Origin: Cycas panzhihuaensis
Lineage: Eukaryota > Cycadophyta
Direction of reading: 5' to 3'
Assembly (NCBI GenBank): GCA_023213395.1
Contig: CM041465.1
Coordinates: 167,841,741-167,905,740, forward strand
DNA length: 64,000 nt
The position numbers and the translations under genes are program-made. The notes under the pieces were generated by a model. That model searched no databases. It was not told the origin of the DNA and saw only the letters and a list, made by a program, of their open reading frames with translations. Below, in pieces: positions 9,566-21,689 of this stretch (the first letter of the stretch is position 1; every line of letters starts with the position of its first letter).

Positions 9566-12325
9566 TCATTGCTCGAGACAGCTCTTCAAGACATCCATGA
9601 TAGACATCCCAACAACCATGGTATGAAGCTCTTCGATTACAGAAAATGGCTTACCCTTCCCTGTGGGTTGGGTAAGGGCTCTCCTAAAGTTGAAACGACT
9701 GGGGCAGACGAAAACGTTCTTGAGAAGTGAAGGTATCTTCGGAGGAACAACTTCTGGAGGAGGATCAAGGTGTGATATAGATGTAGAGGTGCCAACTGCC
9801 TCTTTTGCGGCTTGAGACCGAGTTAGGGCATATAAGGGAGTGGCCTCAAGAATTTGAATCACCTTCTTTCCTTTGTTGCAGGATCATGAAGGTGAGGGAG
9901 CATAGCAGTCAGGGGAACACGAGAAGGATGTTGAATCTCGTGCACCCTTCCCTCTGCCATGCGAGGGGCGAGAATTAGGGGATCTACCCTGGTTTTGGTT
10001 GTTTCTTTGTTGAGCATTACGATCACGCTCCCCGTGTTTGGCAAAGGGATCCTTATGGATGGGTTGATTAAGATTGGGCCTCGAGGCCCGCCTGGGAGAT
10101 GAATCATATTGTGGGGCATCACGAGGGTGTTTCACCCGACAACGCGAGTCATCATGAAAGCACTCCCCATGGACAGAACACCACTTCTTCTCAAGTGAAG
10201 GATTTGCTTTCCTTGCTTGAGAAGGCTGGGTATTACCCCCCGCAGGAGGAGCGACTTGAGAAGCCTATTGAATTTATTTATTGGAAGTTGGAGATGAAGG
10301 GGCTTGAAGTTTAAGCTCCTTCATCATATGTTTGAATGAACGTATAGCAGAAGTAAAGGGGTCTAAGGTCTTCTCAGTCGAATGAGAAGTAGACCTAGTG
10401 GGTTGTGAAGGTTTAGTTTCCTTGGTTGAGGGAGATGCCTCACGATGTTGTGACGGCTTGAGAGGCCTCTTAAGTTCAGCTTGGATCTTAATAGCCTCCA
10501 ACGCTAAGCACTTTGCAATCACGGAGTCACATGTGGTCATCCCCATTTTAAGGACTTCCACATGTACTTCGGGACAAATTGTGTTAACAAAAAGGTCTCT
10601 CTTTAACTCCTCGGGTAACGTGGCCTTAGTGGAGTGAAGAAGGTCATGGAATTATCGCACAAAGTCATGATTCATCTCATCGTGACCTTGTTTGAGCAAA
10701 AGGAGAGATTTCATTCTGCTTTCGAAAGGACGAGCTACATCGAAGTAGTTGATGAATTCATCCACCAATTGTTGGAATGAAAAGATAAAGTGGGCAGGGA
10801 GGCGATAAAACTACTTAAGGGCATCACCTTGCAAAGATCGTGGAAATAGCTTCATCAATATGTGGTCGTAAGCCTAGTAATCTATACATACCATAGAAAA
10901 ACTACGCACGTGTTCTGCTGGATCTTATGATGAAGTTCTGTCAAATTTAGGAACTTCGGGAGAATGAGGTGGCAGATTACTTCTTAATGCTTTAATAGAT
11001 AGTGGTGTTAATCTATAGTCCATGAAGGGACGCGCCCTTGCCTGGACTGTAGGATCACCGAATGATGTAGTAGGTAGTGAGCAAGGAATGGATGGGGGGT
11101 GGCAAACCCATCCCTCCTTGAGGAAATTCCCCTTGCTGGAAGGGGGCTTGAGGATAAGTGCCTTGAAAGGGAGTTGGATTCCCTTACGAAGGCGCAGCAA
11201 AAGGAGCTATACTAGATGGTGGAAAAGGAGGGTGTGGAACCAGGTTTTGCCCATATGGGCCACCCGTAGGTGGTGCAATCCCATATGGGTGTAGCGGGTC
11301 CACCCTATAAGTTGGGAGGTGGTTCCCTTTACCCTGCCCCCAAGGTTGAGAAATATACCCTAGGGGTATGTAAAAGGAAGGACCAACAGGTTGGTTTTGA
11401 GAATATGTGGGAGCAGGTCCCACATGGCTAGTGGTTGAAGAGTTAGTAGAACCCATAGGCCTACTAGGGAATGCATGCATCACATTAGGGGATGGCGCAT
11501 TAGCCTGACTAGGAAAGGGTATAATAACCCCTAACTGAGGGAAAGACATACCATGGGAGGGCCCTGAAGGTGCAATGTTCGCCCCCATGGTTGGTGTAGG
11601 AAAGGAGCGAGACGAATGCGCAGGAATGAAAGGGTTACTGGTAGTAGGAGGAGCAGGTGCAGATGAAGAACGTGGCAAAGGAGCAGATAAAGAGGATGCT
11701 CCACCATACAGAACATCTTCAAACCACCTGGGATGTGATTGAAGGCAAGCTGCTTGAAAGCACTCACTAATAGCTTCAATCACGTCGGTGGGAGGGGTAT
11801 CCATGTGACCATAAGAGATGGATGGGACTTCAAATGATGTGGACCCCTCAGGGCACTCCTCATAAGAATCACCAATCGAAGGGTGAATCTCAAGAGAAGA
11901 TGGGTCTTCTACCACATGGGTAGAAGGATGGATGTCGATGGGGTGATGTTGGTCACCCGAGTAATAGATAGGATCATCACCCTCTTGAGTGGATCCTAGA
12001 ATAGACACGGGGAACTCGTGAGTTCTCGAGGCGAAGGCGTGATACGCCCAGTCAGAAGGATAGCCCTCCATTGTCGAATCAGGTTCTGACGATGGAAGTA
12101 GGTGATATGAAGGGTCTTCTAACAAAGGTGGCAAACCTTGTAAACGACATGAGAAACGTCGCATACAATGCCTTTGCTAAAGTTGTTAGAAGAAAAGGGA
12201 GTATGAAGCACGCATTTGGGGCTGCCCAACGGAAAGGGAAAATAAGGAAGATTATCGGAAAGCAATAGCACCAACAGAAAGAGAAGTGAGACTAACTCCT
12301 CATCGGGCATCCCCAGTATGGTCAC
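9566..12325 (-). pseudogene. Gag of Tat element 1
   Basis: Forms the particle and packages RNA. The N-terminal part (12325-11184) is Pro/Ser-rich, with a 326-codon open stretch. The capsid-type domain (about 10945-10560) reads FYRLPAHFI, FINYFDVARPFESRM and ELKRDLFVN in one frame with several stops. A Lys/Ser/Thr-rich segment follows (10561-10274). A zinc-knuckle-like CSVHGECFHDDSRC lies near 10150, then an Arg/Asn/Gln-rich RNA-binding segment (10135-9884) and a tail (9862-9566) leading into protease. The gag/pol junction cannot be placed. Tat element 3 has a clear homologue. Confidence 0.85.
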
Positions 12326-12339
12326 CAGTGGAATCGCGT
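12322..12339 (-). promoter_or_regulatory. Primer-binding site of Tat element 1
   Basis: On the minus strand this reads ACGCGATTCCACTGGTGA. It matches 14 of 18 bases of the tRNA-Arg-type PBS (TGGCGACTCCACTGGGGA) known from Tat/Ogre elements. It directly follows the 5' LTR, which fixes the element's orientation. Confidence 0.6.
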
Positions 12340-14927
12340 CTACGGGATGGTCTTCTATGCTTAGAAGGATGTAACTAGCTAAGGTATGGTCGGGCTATAG
12401 ATGGGATCTTAACAACAAGAAAGAACACCATGTAGGGTGTCCGTGCACCGGAGCCCAGATTTAGGACCCATGAATGGTGCCCAATTGCCTTAGGGCAATC
12501 TCTGGAAAAGGACGCAAGGTGAGGCCTTGGGTTGTCCCAAAAGAGGAGGCCCACCTACCCCTTGGATGGCTGGGAAGAGGAAGAGGGACTCTAGGAAGTT
12601 GTGCCTTCTCATGGGAAGGATAAGGCAATATGCAAGCATACATGTGTGAGATGCGATGGCCTACGTGTGGGCTAGATGAGGTGTAAGGAATGTGTGGCTC
12701 ATACCTAAGACCTATCTACACACTATATAAACAACTATAAAAAGAATACGTAAATGCAAGAATGTGTTCTTTCCCTTTTTGTTTCCTATGTGTTTTTAGC
12801 ATGTGACGTATACATAAAAGAAACACAACAGAAAAGGACAAAAAAGGGGACAAGGAATACTTGGAAAAGAAGTGTGGTTGGGATGTTATGACCTTCCACT
12901 CTTTACACACTCGTCCACTCGAACTTGCCGTGCGGGTGAGGGGCTAGCCGACAATGGTTGTCGTGAATGGACGAGGGGCTACCTTACCTTCCCTAATCAT
13001 GTGAAAGCAAAGCAACAAAAAAGAGTAACGAAGGAAAACGAAAGAACTACTAGCTAGAGACTAACCTATCAAGAAGTCTGCCTCCTTCGTGCTTCTGTTG
13101 CCGCAAACCTGCCAAGCACAAGACAAAGGTTTCTCCCTCCTGGGAGAGGGGGCTGCTAAATATGCATAATATATATATAAATATAAGAAGTAGATAATAA
13201 ATTAAGTTAAAGAAATATTACACTCTACTCCAAAACCTCAAAGCAAGACTCAAATCAAAGTGACACCAAGTAGTGACTAAGATGAGGAAGTTAGCCTCAG
13301 AATGGCCAACTTACCCACAAGTACCTCCATGTAGCCTCAATGGGGGAAAAGCAGGGTGTAATGGCTATACGAGATAACAAACAAAAGAGGTGATAAACCA
13401 ACAAAATGGTGCACAGACAAACCCAAGAGACGAAGTGCTATGAGCAGTAAGTCATCAAGTTGGGGCAAGCCAAGGATCACAAACCGATTGGGATGGGTTT
13501 GGGGGCTTATGTGATGCCCAAAACCTAAGAGTGTAGGTTTGAAACCAACGTGGCAAGGGCTTCCAACACTATTTGAGAACTGGAAATAAGCTCTCACTAT
13601 CCCTAGCCCATCTCCAGAGAGAGGCATGAAGTGGAAGAGGAAGGAAGGGAAGGGCAAAACCCTTGGGAAGAAGGCTAGCAAGGGGACTGATCCCACCTTT
13701 CTCCCTTCACCCATCCTTATGCAACCCTCTTGCATAGCCACCCTGGAGTGAGCTTGTAGGAAAGGAGAGGAGAAGTACTACAAAATGAGGAGCAACAAGC
13801 AAACTCCTATGAAATGCAAAGATAGGAGCAAGGAATGACTCAACACTGCTCATAAAAGAAAGGAAAAAGCTAAGAAACTTAAAGGACCATTGGAGGGGTA
13901 TCTTGCAGCAGAAGGAAGGAGCTTTATTCTGCCAGAAACCAGGAGGAAAAGCTTGTGCCAAATAGGCTTTTTAGACCTAGGCTGAAGGGGAGGCAAATGT
14001 GGATGTAACTCTGAGATCTTGGAGCTTGCTTGTTGAGATGCTATGAGTATTCTTCCTCCATGATATAGACCTGCAAAAAGGGAGCCTAAAGCTGCTGGAG
14101 CAGTGCCTGAGATGCAGCAGGTATCCTATGGAAGAGGAGCAAGAGCAGAGGAGTAGATCCTATGAAGGTTGTAGAGTGAGAGCTGGAGTATAGATCCAAA
14201 AAATGAACCAAGAAGAAGAGCAAATGGCTTAGTTTTTGAGTTTTATACTCACCCCAATCCTAAACGTATGTTTAAGGTTATGGTGGGGGTGAGTACCCGA
14301 GGGTGCCACATGGCGATTCTGTAGAAAGAGAAGGAATTGCTGAGGTAGTTTAAGAAAATAAGTTTAAATAGTCACACCACGACAAACTTCGCGGTATTGT
14401 GGCAAACTTCGTGATACCGCTAAGTTTGCAGCAGTGCAGGACTGAAAGTCAAAATTAAGGCAGAACTAAGGCCTAAAGCTGCGGAAAGGGTGTGCAGAGG
14501 TCAAGGGCCCGGGAGCTTATGCCCAGGCATCTGGCAAGTGGCTGACAGAGAGAGACAAGTCTCGGGGGAGTCTTATCACACCTAGAAGAGGACTTAAAGT
14601 GATGACAGGTGTGTTGACATGAGCGGGTCACAACCAACGATGATGTTTGAGGAACTATGGAGGCGTTGCGGGCAGTTGAGTGCCATATGGGGTGCATGAC
14701 TCACTGAGGAGTGCCCCATGGTGGGTCGTCATAGGTTGAATAATATGCGACAGGCACAAGCAATGTGATCAGGTAAGAAAGTAATGCAATCACACAAATG
14801 GCAGGCAAGCATGCGTCAAACAACACTCTAAACGACTCTTACCAAGTGATAGCTGAAGGTGAGAAGTATATACCTGTGCTTACCTGAGTCGACCCATCTT
14901 AAGTCCATTCCTGGTAGTCAGGAAACA
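12340..14927 (-). repeat. 5' LTR of Tat element 1 (about 2.6 kb)
   Basis: The right end (GGAAACA at 14921-14927) matches the left LTR end at 1024, and the left end is set by the PBS. Only 13829-14927 can be compared with the other LTR, so the LTR status of 12340-13828 rests on the PBS position. Many differences from the left copy show that the insertion is old. Short frames inside are not supported as genes. Confidence 0.8.
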
Positions 14928-16360
14928 GATATTAAAGAAATAATGCAGATAGTGATTTACGACTAAAATCAGAAGGAGGGGTTACTTAAGGCCCTTTCAT
15001 GAGTCAGCCCCTGGTCACTACATGTGATAACCTACTAGTCAGTGAAGTGGGCTATAGACTCCAAAAGTTATTAAATTTAGCTTAATCCTTTAAAAACAAA
15101 TAATATTAAAAATAGCTTATGGTAATTTAAAATCTACCCTTTTTATAAACAACAAGGTCATGTGGGGGCTTGATAAGACCACAATTAGAGAGTAAAAGGC
15201 GAAAAACCCCAAAAATTGTCAAAACTGATTAATTTTTTATAAACTATATGAAAAATATATTAAAAAATTAAATTTTTTATATAGAAGAAACACACACAGA
15301 GTCTGTGTGACCTACAATGTCTTTTTGATCAATTAAATTGATCAAAAAAGACCATTAAATAACTTATAAATTATTTGATTAGGGATGCAGAGGCTGGGTT
15401 CCCAAAATCATAGAGAAAATTTGAGAAAAAGTGATGAAAATAATGAGATAATATTGATACAAAATTAGATGGATGATGGGATTTCATAGAACTATAAGAG
15501 TGGTTGGGCTTTAGAGAGAGATATATCTTCAATAGAGTGATCAATTGATGAATTATCTTTTCTACTATGAAGTAGGTTTAGAGAGGAGCAAGATGAATAG
15601 TCATGTGATGCAGTTTCATCCTTCCATTAAAGTGCAATAGTTCATCAAAGTTTAGTGAGTTGATAAAACCTATAACTTGAAAAAAAATGTTGAAATCAAT
15701 GAAAAAACCCTCTAAAAACCCAGTAATCTACTTTAGATCAATGTTGGGTAATAGAGTGCCTATAAAAATTTAATAGTTAGTGGACCAAAATAGTGCCTTT
15801 CAAGCGATACAAAATGCACAATCATACATAAATAGAGGGCTCAAGTAGATCAAATATTTATTAAAAAAAATAATGTTAAACTATATATATTAACTTTAAG
15901 AAATAAAATATGTGATATGTGTTGATAAAACAAAAAAATAAACTACACTATAATGCAATTCTAATTGGGCAATGGGGTTTCAATGGACACAGAGAATGAG
16001 CTGACTTCTAAGAGCAATATCTCAGCACTAGGGTAATGATTTTTCAAATTGTCTATTCTAAAGAAAAATAGACTCATTGAGTAGTAAAATGAGTGGTCAC
16101 TCAGCAGTGTTTCATCTAACGGTGGAGGTGCACTAGCCTAACAAAGTCTAGGAACCTAAAAAATCTTTAAAATTAGGCTGAGAACCAATTAAAAAATGAT
16201 AAAATATTAAATAAAACTTGTATAAAATTATTCCAAAATGCTATTGGGCTACATACACCTATAAATACTAAAGAAATTTACTAAATATGTGAACATATAG
16301 GGTATACAAAGCAAATATCTCAAATATTTAATAGAAACTATATGAAAAGTTTAGAAAACT
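14928..16360. other. AT-rich non-coding DNA between Tat element 1 and copia 1
   Basis: I see no open frame or domain. The sequence continues across copia 1 at 21690. With the PBS-like site at 21780-21792 it may be the inside of an old non-autonomous LTR element on the minus strand, but no LTR pair can be shown. Confidence 0.5.
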
Positions 16361-17002
16361 TGTTGAGAATAAGGTCCCAAACCTTAAACCGCCACAAGAT
16401 TTGAACTATTTTGCAACTAGTTATAAGAATCAAAACTAGAATTTAATATGCAAGTTCTAAACTCAGAGATAATACAATAACATGAATATGAAATCCAAAC
16501 ATCTCATATGCACCTGATATAACGTAGTAAAACCCTAGTAGTGTGCTAGGGAAACATCCACACAGGAAAGGTATCAATCTTTATTACTGTAAAATGGAGA
16601 AAAACTACATCTCAGTAGTAGAGTGCTCTTAGGATCAACAACCAGCTGCCGCCCTCAACATAGTATATTATATTGCATACAACATAATAAGAAAGTCCCT
16701 AAATTGGGCACATGAGAGGGACATCCAAGGCATAAATCTCAACCATAGTATCTAGGGTATTTGTATCGAATGACCTTGATTCTCTTTATATTTTAATATG
16801 GTTTACATGGCTAATTTTTTGGGTTAGGGGCTATCGCCCCTGAACCCCCTTTTAGCTGGGGGTATTCCATGCCTCCCACACCCCCCGGCCAAGGGGGGCT
16901 CCTACCCCCCTTAGAACCCCCCGATAAGGATTACGGGGGGAAACCACGCTGTTAACATACCAAAATTTTAGCCTCAAACTATTATTGTCACAATATCCAA
17001 CA
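16361..17002 (-). repeat. 3' LTR of copia 1
   Basis: Begins TGTTGAGA and ends CCAACA on the plus strand. It contains a GC-rich block with two hairpins (16826-16841 and about 16885-16905) in otherwise AT-rich sequence. This block is conserved in all four LTRs of the family. Confidence 0.97.
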
Positions 17003-17014
17003 ATCTCCACCTTG
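17003..17014 (-). promoter_or_regulatory. Polypurine tract of copia 1
   Basis: On the minus strand this reads AAGGTGGAGAT and is followed by the LTR start TGTTGGATATTG. This is the classic copia arrangement. Confidence 0.9.
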
Positions 17015-17029
17015 ACAACAATTTACTCA

Positions 17030-18560
17030 ATACCTTTCCTAGACCCTTCATCATCTTTTCTATAAGCCAAGAGAAGTCAAACACCATTTGAACTTCTCTA
17101 ATGGTACTAGTTTTGTGAACATATCATTACAATTTTGATTTGTGTGAATTTTATCAAGTGCCACTCACCCTGCTTCTAGAACCTGTCTAACAAAATGGTA
17201 CTTAAGAGCAATATGTTTTGTTCTACTATGATAAGCTAGATTCTTGGCTAAGTAAATAGAACTTTGACAATCACAAAATACATTTACATTTTCTTGTCTC
17301 CTTCCAAGCTCAACCAATAGACCCTGCAGCCAGATTACTTCTTTACAAGCATGTGCTGTAGCAACATATTTAGCTTCCCTGGTTGACAGTGCAATTGTGC
17401 TCTACAATTTGGACATCCATCTAACTGGACCATTTACAAGAGTGAAAATATAACCTAAAGTAGACATTCTTTTGTCTAAATCTCCTGCAAAATCTGAATC
17501 GACATATCCACAAACCTGATTACCTATACCTCTAAAGGTGATACAATAGTCACTTGTGCCTCTCAAATACTGAAGTACCTATTTTACTACAGCCCAATGT
17601 TCCTTTCCTAGATTTGCCATAAACCTGCTAACTACACCGACATCATGTGAAATATCAAGTCTTGTACATACCATGGCATACATCAAACTTCCTACTACAC
17701 TGGCATAAGGCACACGAGATATATAAACCTTTTCTTCTTCACTACTAGGACTCATATTCAAAGAAAGCATGAAGTGGGAAGCTAATGGGATACTCACTGG
17801 TTTCACATTTTCCATACCAAACCTGGTTAGCACCTTCTCCATATATTTCTGCTATGATAACCATAGCTTACTATTTTTCCTATCTCTGTGTATCTCCATG
17901 TCTAAGATATGTTTTGCAGCTCCTAGATCCTTCATATCAAAAGTACTAGCCAATTGAGCCTTTAGCTTATTGATTTCTTCCATGCTCTTGCTTGCAACCA
18001 GCATGTCATCAACATATAATACCAAGATAATGAATAAGCCATTGTCCATAAATTTAAAGTAAACACAATGATCATACTCACTTCTTTTGAAATTTTGCAT
18101 CTCCATAAAGGCATCAAACTTCTTGTACCCTTTGCTGGTGATCGCTTGAGCCATACAATGATTTCTTGAGCCTGTAAACAAGTCTTTTCTTGCCATCTTG
18201 TACAAACCCTTCTAGTTGATCCATATAGATATCCTTATCTAAATCTCCATGTAGAAAAGATATTTTTACATCTAATAGCTCCAACTCTAAATCGAGAGAA
18301 GCTACCAATGCTAACAGCACTCAAATTGAAACAAGTTTGACAACTGGTGAAAAGATCTCATGAAAGTCAATACCTGCTTTATGTGCAACACCTTTAGCCA
18401 CCAGTCTTGCCCTGTATTTATCAACCTTTCCATCAATATCTATTTTCTTTTTGAAAACCCACCTGCAACCAACAGTCTTCCTACCATGTGGAAGTTCTAC
18501 CAAGTTCCATGAATTATTTTTCTTCAAAGCATCTATCTCTTCCTGCATAGCCTTTTTCCA
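17030..18560 (-). pseudogene. Reverse transcriptase and RNase H of copia 1
   Basis: RT starts with SWNLVELPHGRKTVGCRWVFKKK (18548 downwards, in two parts), followed by a stop at 18321, then LLDVKISFLHGDL. A frameshift falls near 18140-18160, where family members have SLYGLKQSPR. The catalytic YVDDML box is near 18000-18020 and is intact. RNase H follows from 17842 (RFGMENVKPVSIPLA), through CGYVDSDFAGD in another segment, to the tail near 17040 (TKHIALKYHFVRQ). Two or more frames are needed, so it is inactive. It lies directly upstream of the PPT. Confidence 0.92.
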
Positions 18561-18821
18561 CTTCTCACCATAGATATCATCTACTGCTTCTTGATAATAT
18601 GTGGGCTCACCATCATTAGAAACTAAAGAAATAGAAATAGAAGGGATGTACTTATCAGGTGGATGACTAACTCATGTAGATCTTCCAATTGTTGGCAGAG
18701 GAGTGTCCACATACTCCTATGAATCTATTGCTGATTCATCTTTAGAAAGATCTTCTTGCTCTCCTGATTCCATAGATGGCTGCATTTCAAACTTGACTTA
18801 TTGATGTTTAGCTTGCTACTC
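18561..18821 (-). pseudogene. Integrase-RT linker of copia 1
   Basis: Acidic, Ser/Glu-rich linker recognisable by alignment to copia 2 (55260-55520), including the VDTPLPT segment. It carries stops. No catalytic motif is expected here. Confidence 0.6.
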
Positions 18822-19740
18822 CTATTTCATTTCAACTTCTCCACTGTCTGATTTTACAAGGGGAGATTCATCAAATATGACATCTCTGTTAATGGTGATT
18901 TTGTGGGCAGTAGGATCCCACAACCTGTATCCCTTCATACCATCCTTATCACCATAACCAATAAAGATACATCTCTTGGATTTTGGGTCTAACTTTGAAC
19001 GTTTACTTTTGTCAGTCCAAGCATAAGCATCATAACCAAAAACTTTTAAATTTGAATAATCACATGGATGTCCAGTCCATACCTCTTCAGGAATCTTGTA
19101 ATCTATTGCAAGTGATGGTGACCTATTTACCAGATAGCAAGCTGTTTGAATAGCTTCTGCCCACAAGCCCTACTCCACTCTTGCATTACTTAACATGCTT
19201 CTTGCTCTTTCCACGAGTGTCCTATTCATGCACTTAGTAGTGCCATTTTGCTGCGGAGTATAGCTAGTGGTCCTGTGTCTTTCGATCCCGGCTTCTCTAT
19301 AATAGTTCTCAAATTCCAAAGAGTTGAACTCACCTCCATTGTCAGTTCTTAAACATTTGATTTTCTTACTAGAGTTGTTCTCAACTAGAGCCTTGAATTG
19401 CTTAAACACACTAAACACTTCAAATTTCCTTTTTAAAAAATAGACCCATACCTTCTTAGAGTAATCACCTATTAACGTGACAAAGTATAGTGATCCTCCA
19501 CAAGATATTTTAGGGGCTGGTCCCCACACATCTGAATGTATGTAATCCGGAATACCTTTACTAGTGTGACTCCCTACTTTAAACTTGAGTCTACATAGCT
19601 TTCCAAAAATACAATCTTTATAGAAAGCTAAATCTGAAAGCTGCAAGTTAGGAAGCAACTTACGGTTTATCAGCACCTTAAGTCCTCTCTCACTCATGTG
19701 CCCAAGTCTCTAATGCCATAACTGAGTTGGATCTTCTGCA
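18822..19740 (-). pseudogene. Integrase of copia 1
   Basis: Starts with the pre-integrase zinc-finger region (MSERGLKVLINRKLLP, about 19697), then the core. The first catalytic Asp is in HSDVWGPAP and the second in RTDNGGEF. The third, usually Glu in NGVAERMN, is Lys in NGTTKCMNRT, so catalysis is lost. The C-terminal part (19166-18822) has SKRCIFIGYGDKDG, common to copia integrases. A stop separates the core from this part. It lies between protease and RT, as expected for Ty1/copia. Confidence 0.93.
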
Positions 19741-20975
19741 ATCTTTGATGTTATAGTTGCTTGGCTAACATCTGTACTTCCCACTAAAATATAAAGATTT
19801 CCTTTCTTTAAGGCTTTTATAACAACCAAGGTGCCCTTTGACACCTTTAGGACTCCTTCATGACCTGTATGCTTAAAACCACTCAAATCTAGTTCACCCA
19901 AGGAAATCAGATTCCTTTTCAGATCAAGTACATGTCTAACCTCAGTTAATGTTCTTACTACCCCATCGAACATCTTAATTCTGATGCTACCAATGCCCAC
20001 TGTCTTATAAGAAACTTCATTCCCCATAAGTACATCACCACCATTAAGAGGTTGGTATGATGACAACCAAGTCTTATGTGGACACATATGGTATGAGGCA
20101 CCTGAATCTAATAACCAGTCATGGTGATAATGAGAAACATTAGAAGCGACCAAGACATCATCATCCATACATTGATTTGACTCCACCTGATTCGCCTCCT
20201 TAGGAGGATCTTCCCTTTTCTGGAACTCCTTCCTTTTGTAGCAATCCTTCTTGAGGTAACTAGTCTTATTACAATGCCAACACCTAATCTTAATCTTTTT
20301 GTTCTTTGACTTGGACCTCGATGTGTCCTTAGAGTTTTGTCCTCTCTCAAATGTTCTACCCCTTACTATCTTAGCTTCTAGTGTGGAGGTTTCGAGACTA
20401 CATTTCCTCTACACTTCTTCTATTAGAAAATCACTCATAACATAATCATATTCCAATACATCTGTAGTGCTAAAGCTAATTAAGGTGACAATATTATCCC
20501 AGGATTCGAGTAATGAGTATAACAAGGTAACAGCCTTGTCTGCATCCTCAATTTTAACATCGATACTAGTCAACTAATAAATAAGAGTATTGAAAACATT
20601 TAAATGGTCAACAAATTTTATACCTTCCTTCATCCATAATAAATACAATTACCTCTTCAGGTAGATTCAATTCGTTACTGATTTGGTCATATACAAGCTT
20701 TTTAACCGGGTCCATAATCCTGCTGCTGTCTCCTCCCCTCTGATGTTAAACAACACTTCATCTGCTAAACACAATCGTATTATGCTAAGTGCCTTTTTGT
20801 CTAAGTCATCCCATTCATCATCGTCCATCCCTGTGGGTTTCTTCGATTTACCTACAAGGGCTTTGTATAAATCCTTTTGTATAAGAATATCATGCACTTT
20901 TAGCTTCCAGAACTCGAAGTTGTTCTTGCCATTGAATTTCTCCACCTCGAACTTTGCACCTGCTAGTTTCGCCAT
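19741..20975 (-). pseudogene. Gag and protease of copia 1
   Basis: Gag starts at the ATG ending at 20975 (MAKLAGAKFEVEKFNGKNN), about 55 bp after the PBS, and is typical of Tnt1-like Gag. A zinc knuckle at 20282-20241 reads CWHCNKTSYLKKDC, with Tyr in place of the His ligand. The copia 2 copy keeps His. Protease has DWLLDSGASYHMCP near 20100, with the catalytic DSG intact. Stops and frameshifts lie between 20350 and 20670. Confidence 0.9.
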
Positions 20976-21030
20976 TTGGTGTAGAAAAGCTGACACCAAA
21001 ACCTTTATAAACTCATTGCAAAAAAAAAGT

Positions 21031-21043
21031 GGCTCTGATACCA
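21031..21043 (-). promoter_or_regulatory. Primer-binding site of copia 1 (initiator tRNA-Met)
   Basis: On the minus strand this reads TGGTATCAGAGCC, two bases after the 5' LTR. This is the standard copia PBS. It is not a tRNA gene. Confidence 0.95.
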
Positions 21044-21045
21044 CT

Positions 21046-21689
21046 TGTTGAGAGTACAAGGTCCCAAACCTTAAACTGCCACAAGATCTGAACTATTTTG
21101 CAACTAGTTATAGGAATCAAAACTAGAATTTAACATGCAAGTTCTAAACTCAGAGATAATACAATAACATGAATATGAAAGCTAAACATCATATATACAC
21201 CCGATATAACGTGGTAAAACCTTAGCAGTGTGCTAGGGAAACATCCACATTGGAAAGGTATCGATTTTTATTGCTGTAAAATGGAGAAAAAGTACATCTC
21301 AATAGTAGAGTACTCCCAGGAACAATAACCAGATGCCACCCTCAACACAATACATTACATTACATATAACATAATAAGAAAAACCCTGAATCATACACAT
21401 GAGAGGGACATCTAAGGCATGAATCTCAACCGTAGAATCTAGGGTATTTGTATCGAACGACCCTGATTCTCTTTACATTTTAATATGGTTTATAGGGCTA
21501 ATTTTTTGGGTCGGGGGCTATCGCCCCTCGACCTCTTCTTAGTGGGGGGCATTCCATGTCCCCCACACCCCCTAGCTAAGGGGGGCTCTCTCCCCCTTTG
21601 GAACCCCCCGAGAAATATTAGGGGGGGAAACCACGCTGCTAACATGCTAAAATTTTAGCCTCAAACTATTGTTATCACAATATCCAATA
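21046..21689 (-). repeat. 5' LTR of copia 1
   Basis: Starts TGTTGAGA and ends CCAATA (mutated from CCAACA), flanked by the target duplication AAACT. It carries the same GC-rich hairpin block, near 21510-21640. Confidence 0.97.

Larger units (their letters stand above)
1..14927 (-). mobile_element. Tat element 1 (Ty3/gypsy LTR retrotransposon, 3' LTR truncated by window)
   Basis: The ends are a direct repeat: positions 1-1024 match about 13829-14927. The orientation is minus, because a purine tract sits beside the left LTR and a PBS-like site beside the right LTR. In the element's own direction the order is 5' LTR, PBS, gag, protease, RT/RNase H, integrase, antisense gene, extra RNase H, PPT, 3' LTR. 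The extra RNase H and the long 3' region after integrase are hallmarks of the plant Tat lineage. The bases after the right LTR (14928-14932, GATAT) should be the target duplication, but the partner lies outside the window. All frames carry stops, so the copy is dead. Confidence 0.9.
16361..21689 (-). mobile_element. Copia 1 (Ty1/copia, Tnt1/Tork-like)
   Basis: Complete in length (5329 bp), with LTRs of 642 and 644 bp, PBS for initiator tRNA-Met, PPT, and a perfect 5 bp target duplication AAACT at 16356-16360 and 21690-21694. The order Gag, protease, integrase, RT, RNase H is diagnostic for Ty1/copia. The coding region has stops and frameshifts. Copia 2 (52397-57692) is a close relative in the opposite orientation. 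By eye the two LTRs agree at roughly nine of ten positions. Confidence 0.97.

Noticed and set aside
13337-13961. Minus-strand frames of 134 and 84 codons
   Set aside because: They lie within the LTR of Tat element 1, show no known motif and are not kept in the other LTR copy where comparable.
16820-16955. Rho-independent terminators
   Set aside because: The GC-rich hairpins look terminator-like, but this is plant nuclear retrotransposon DNA, and no bacterial context exists.
21031-21043. tRNA-Met-like sequences (also at 48926 and 53043)
   Set aside because: Only the 12-13 bases complementary to the tRNA 3' end are present, directly beside LTRs. They are primer-binding sites, not tRNA genes.
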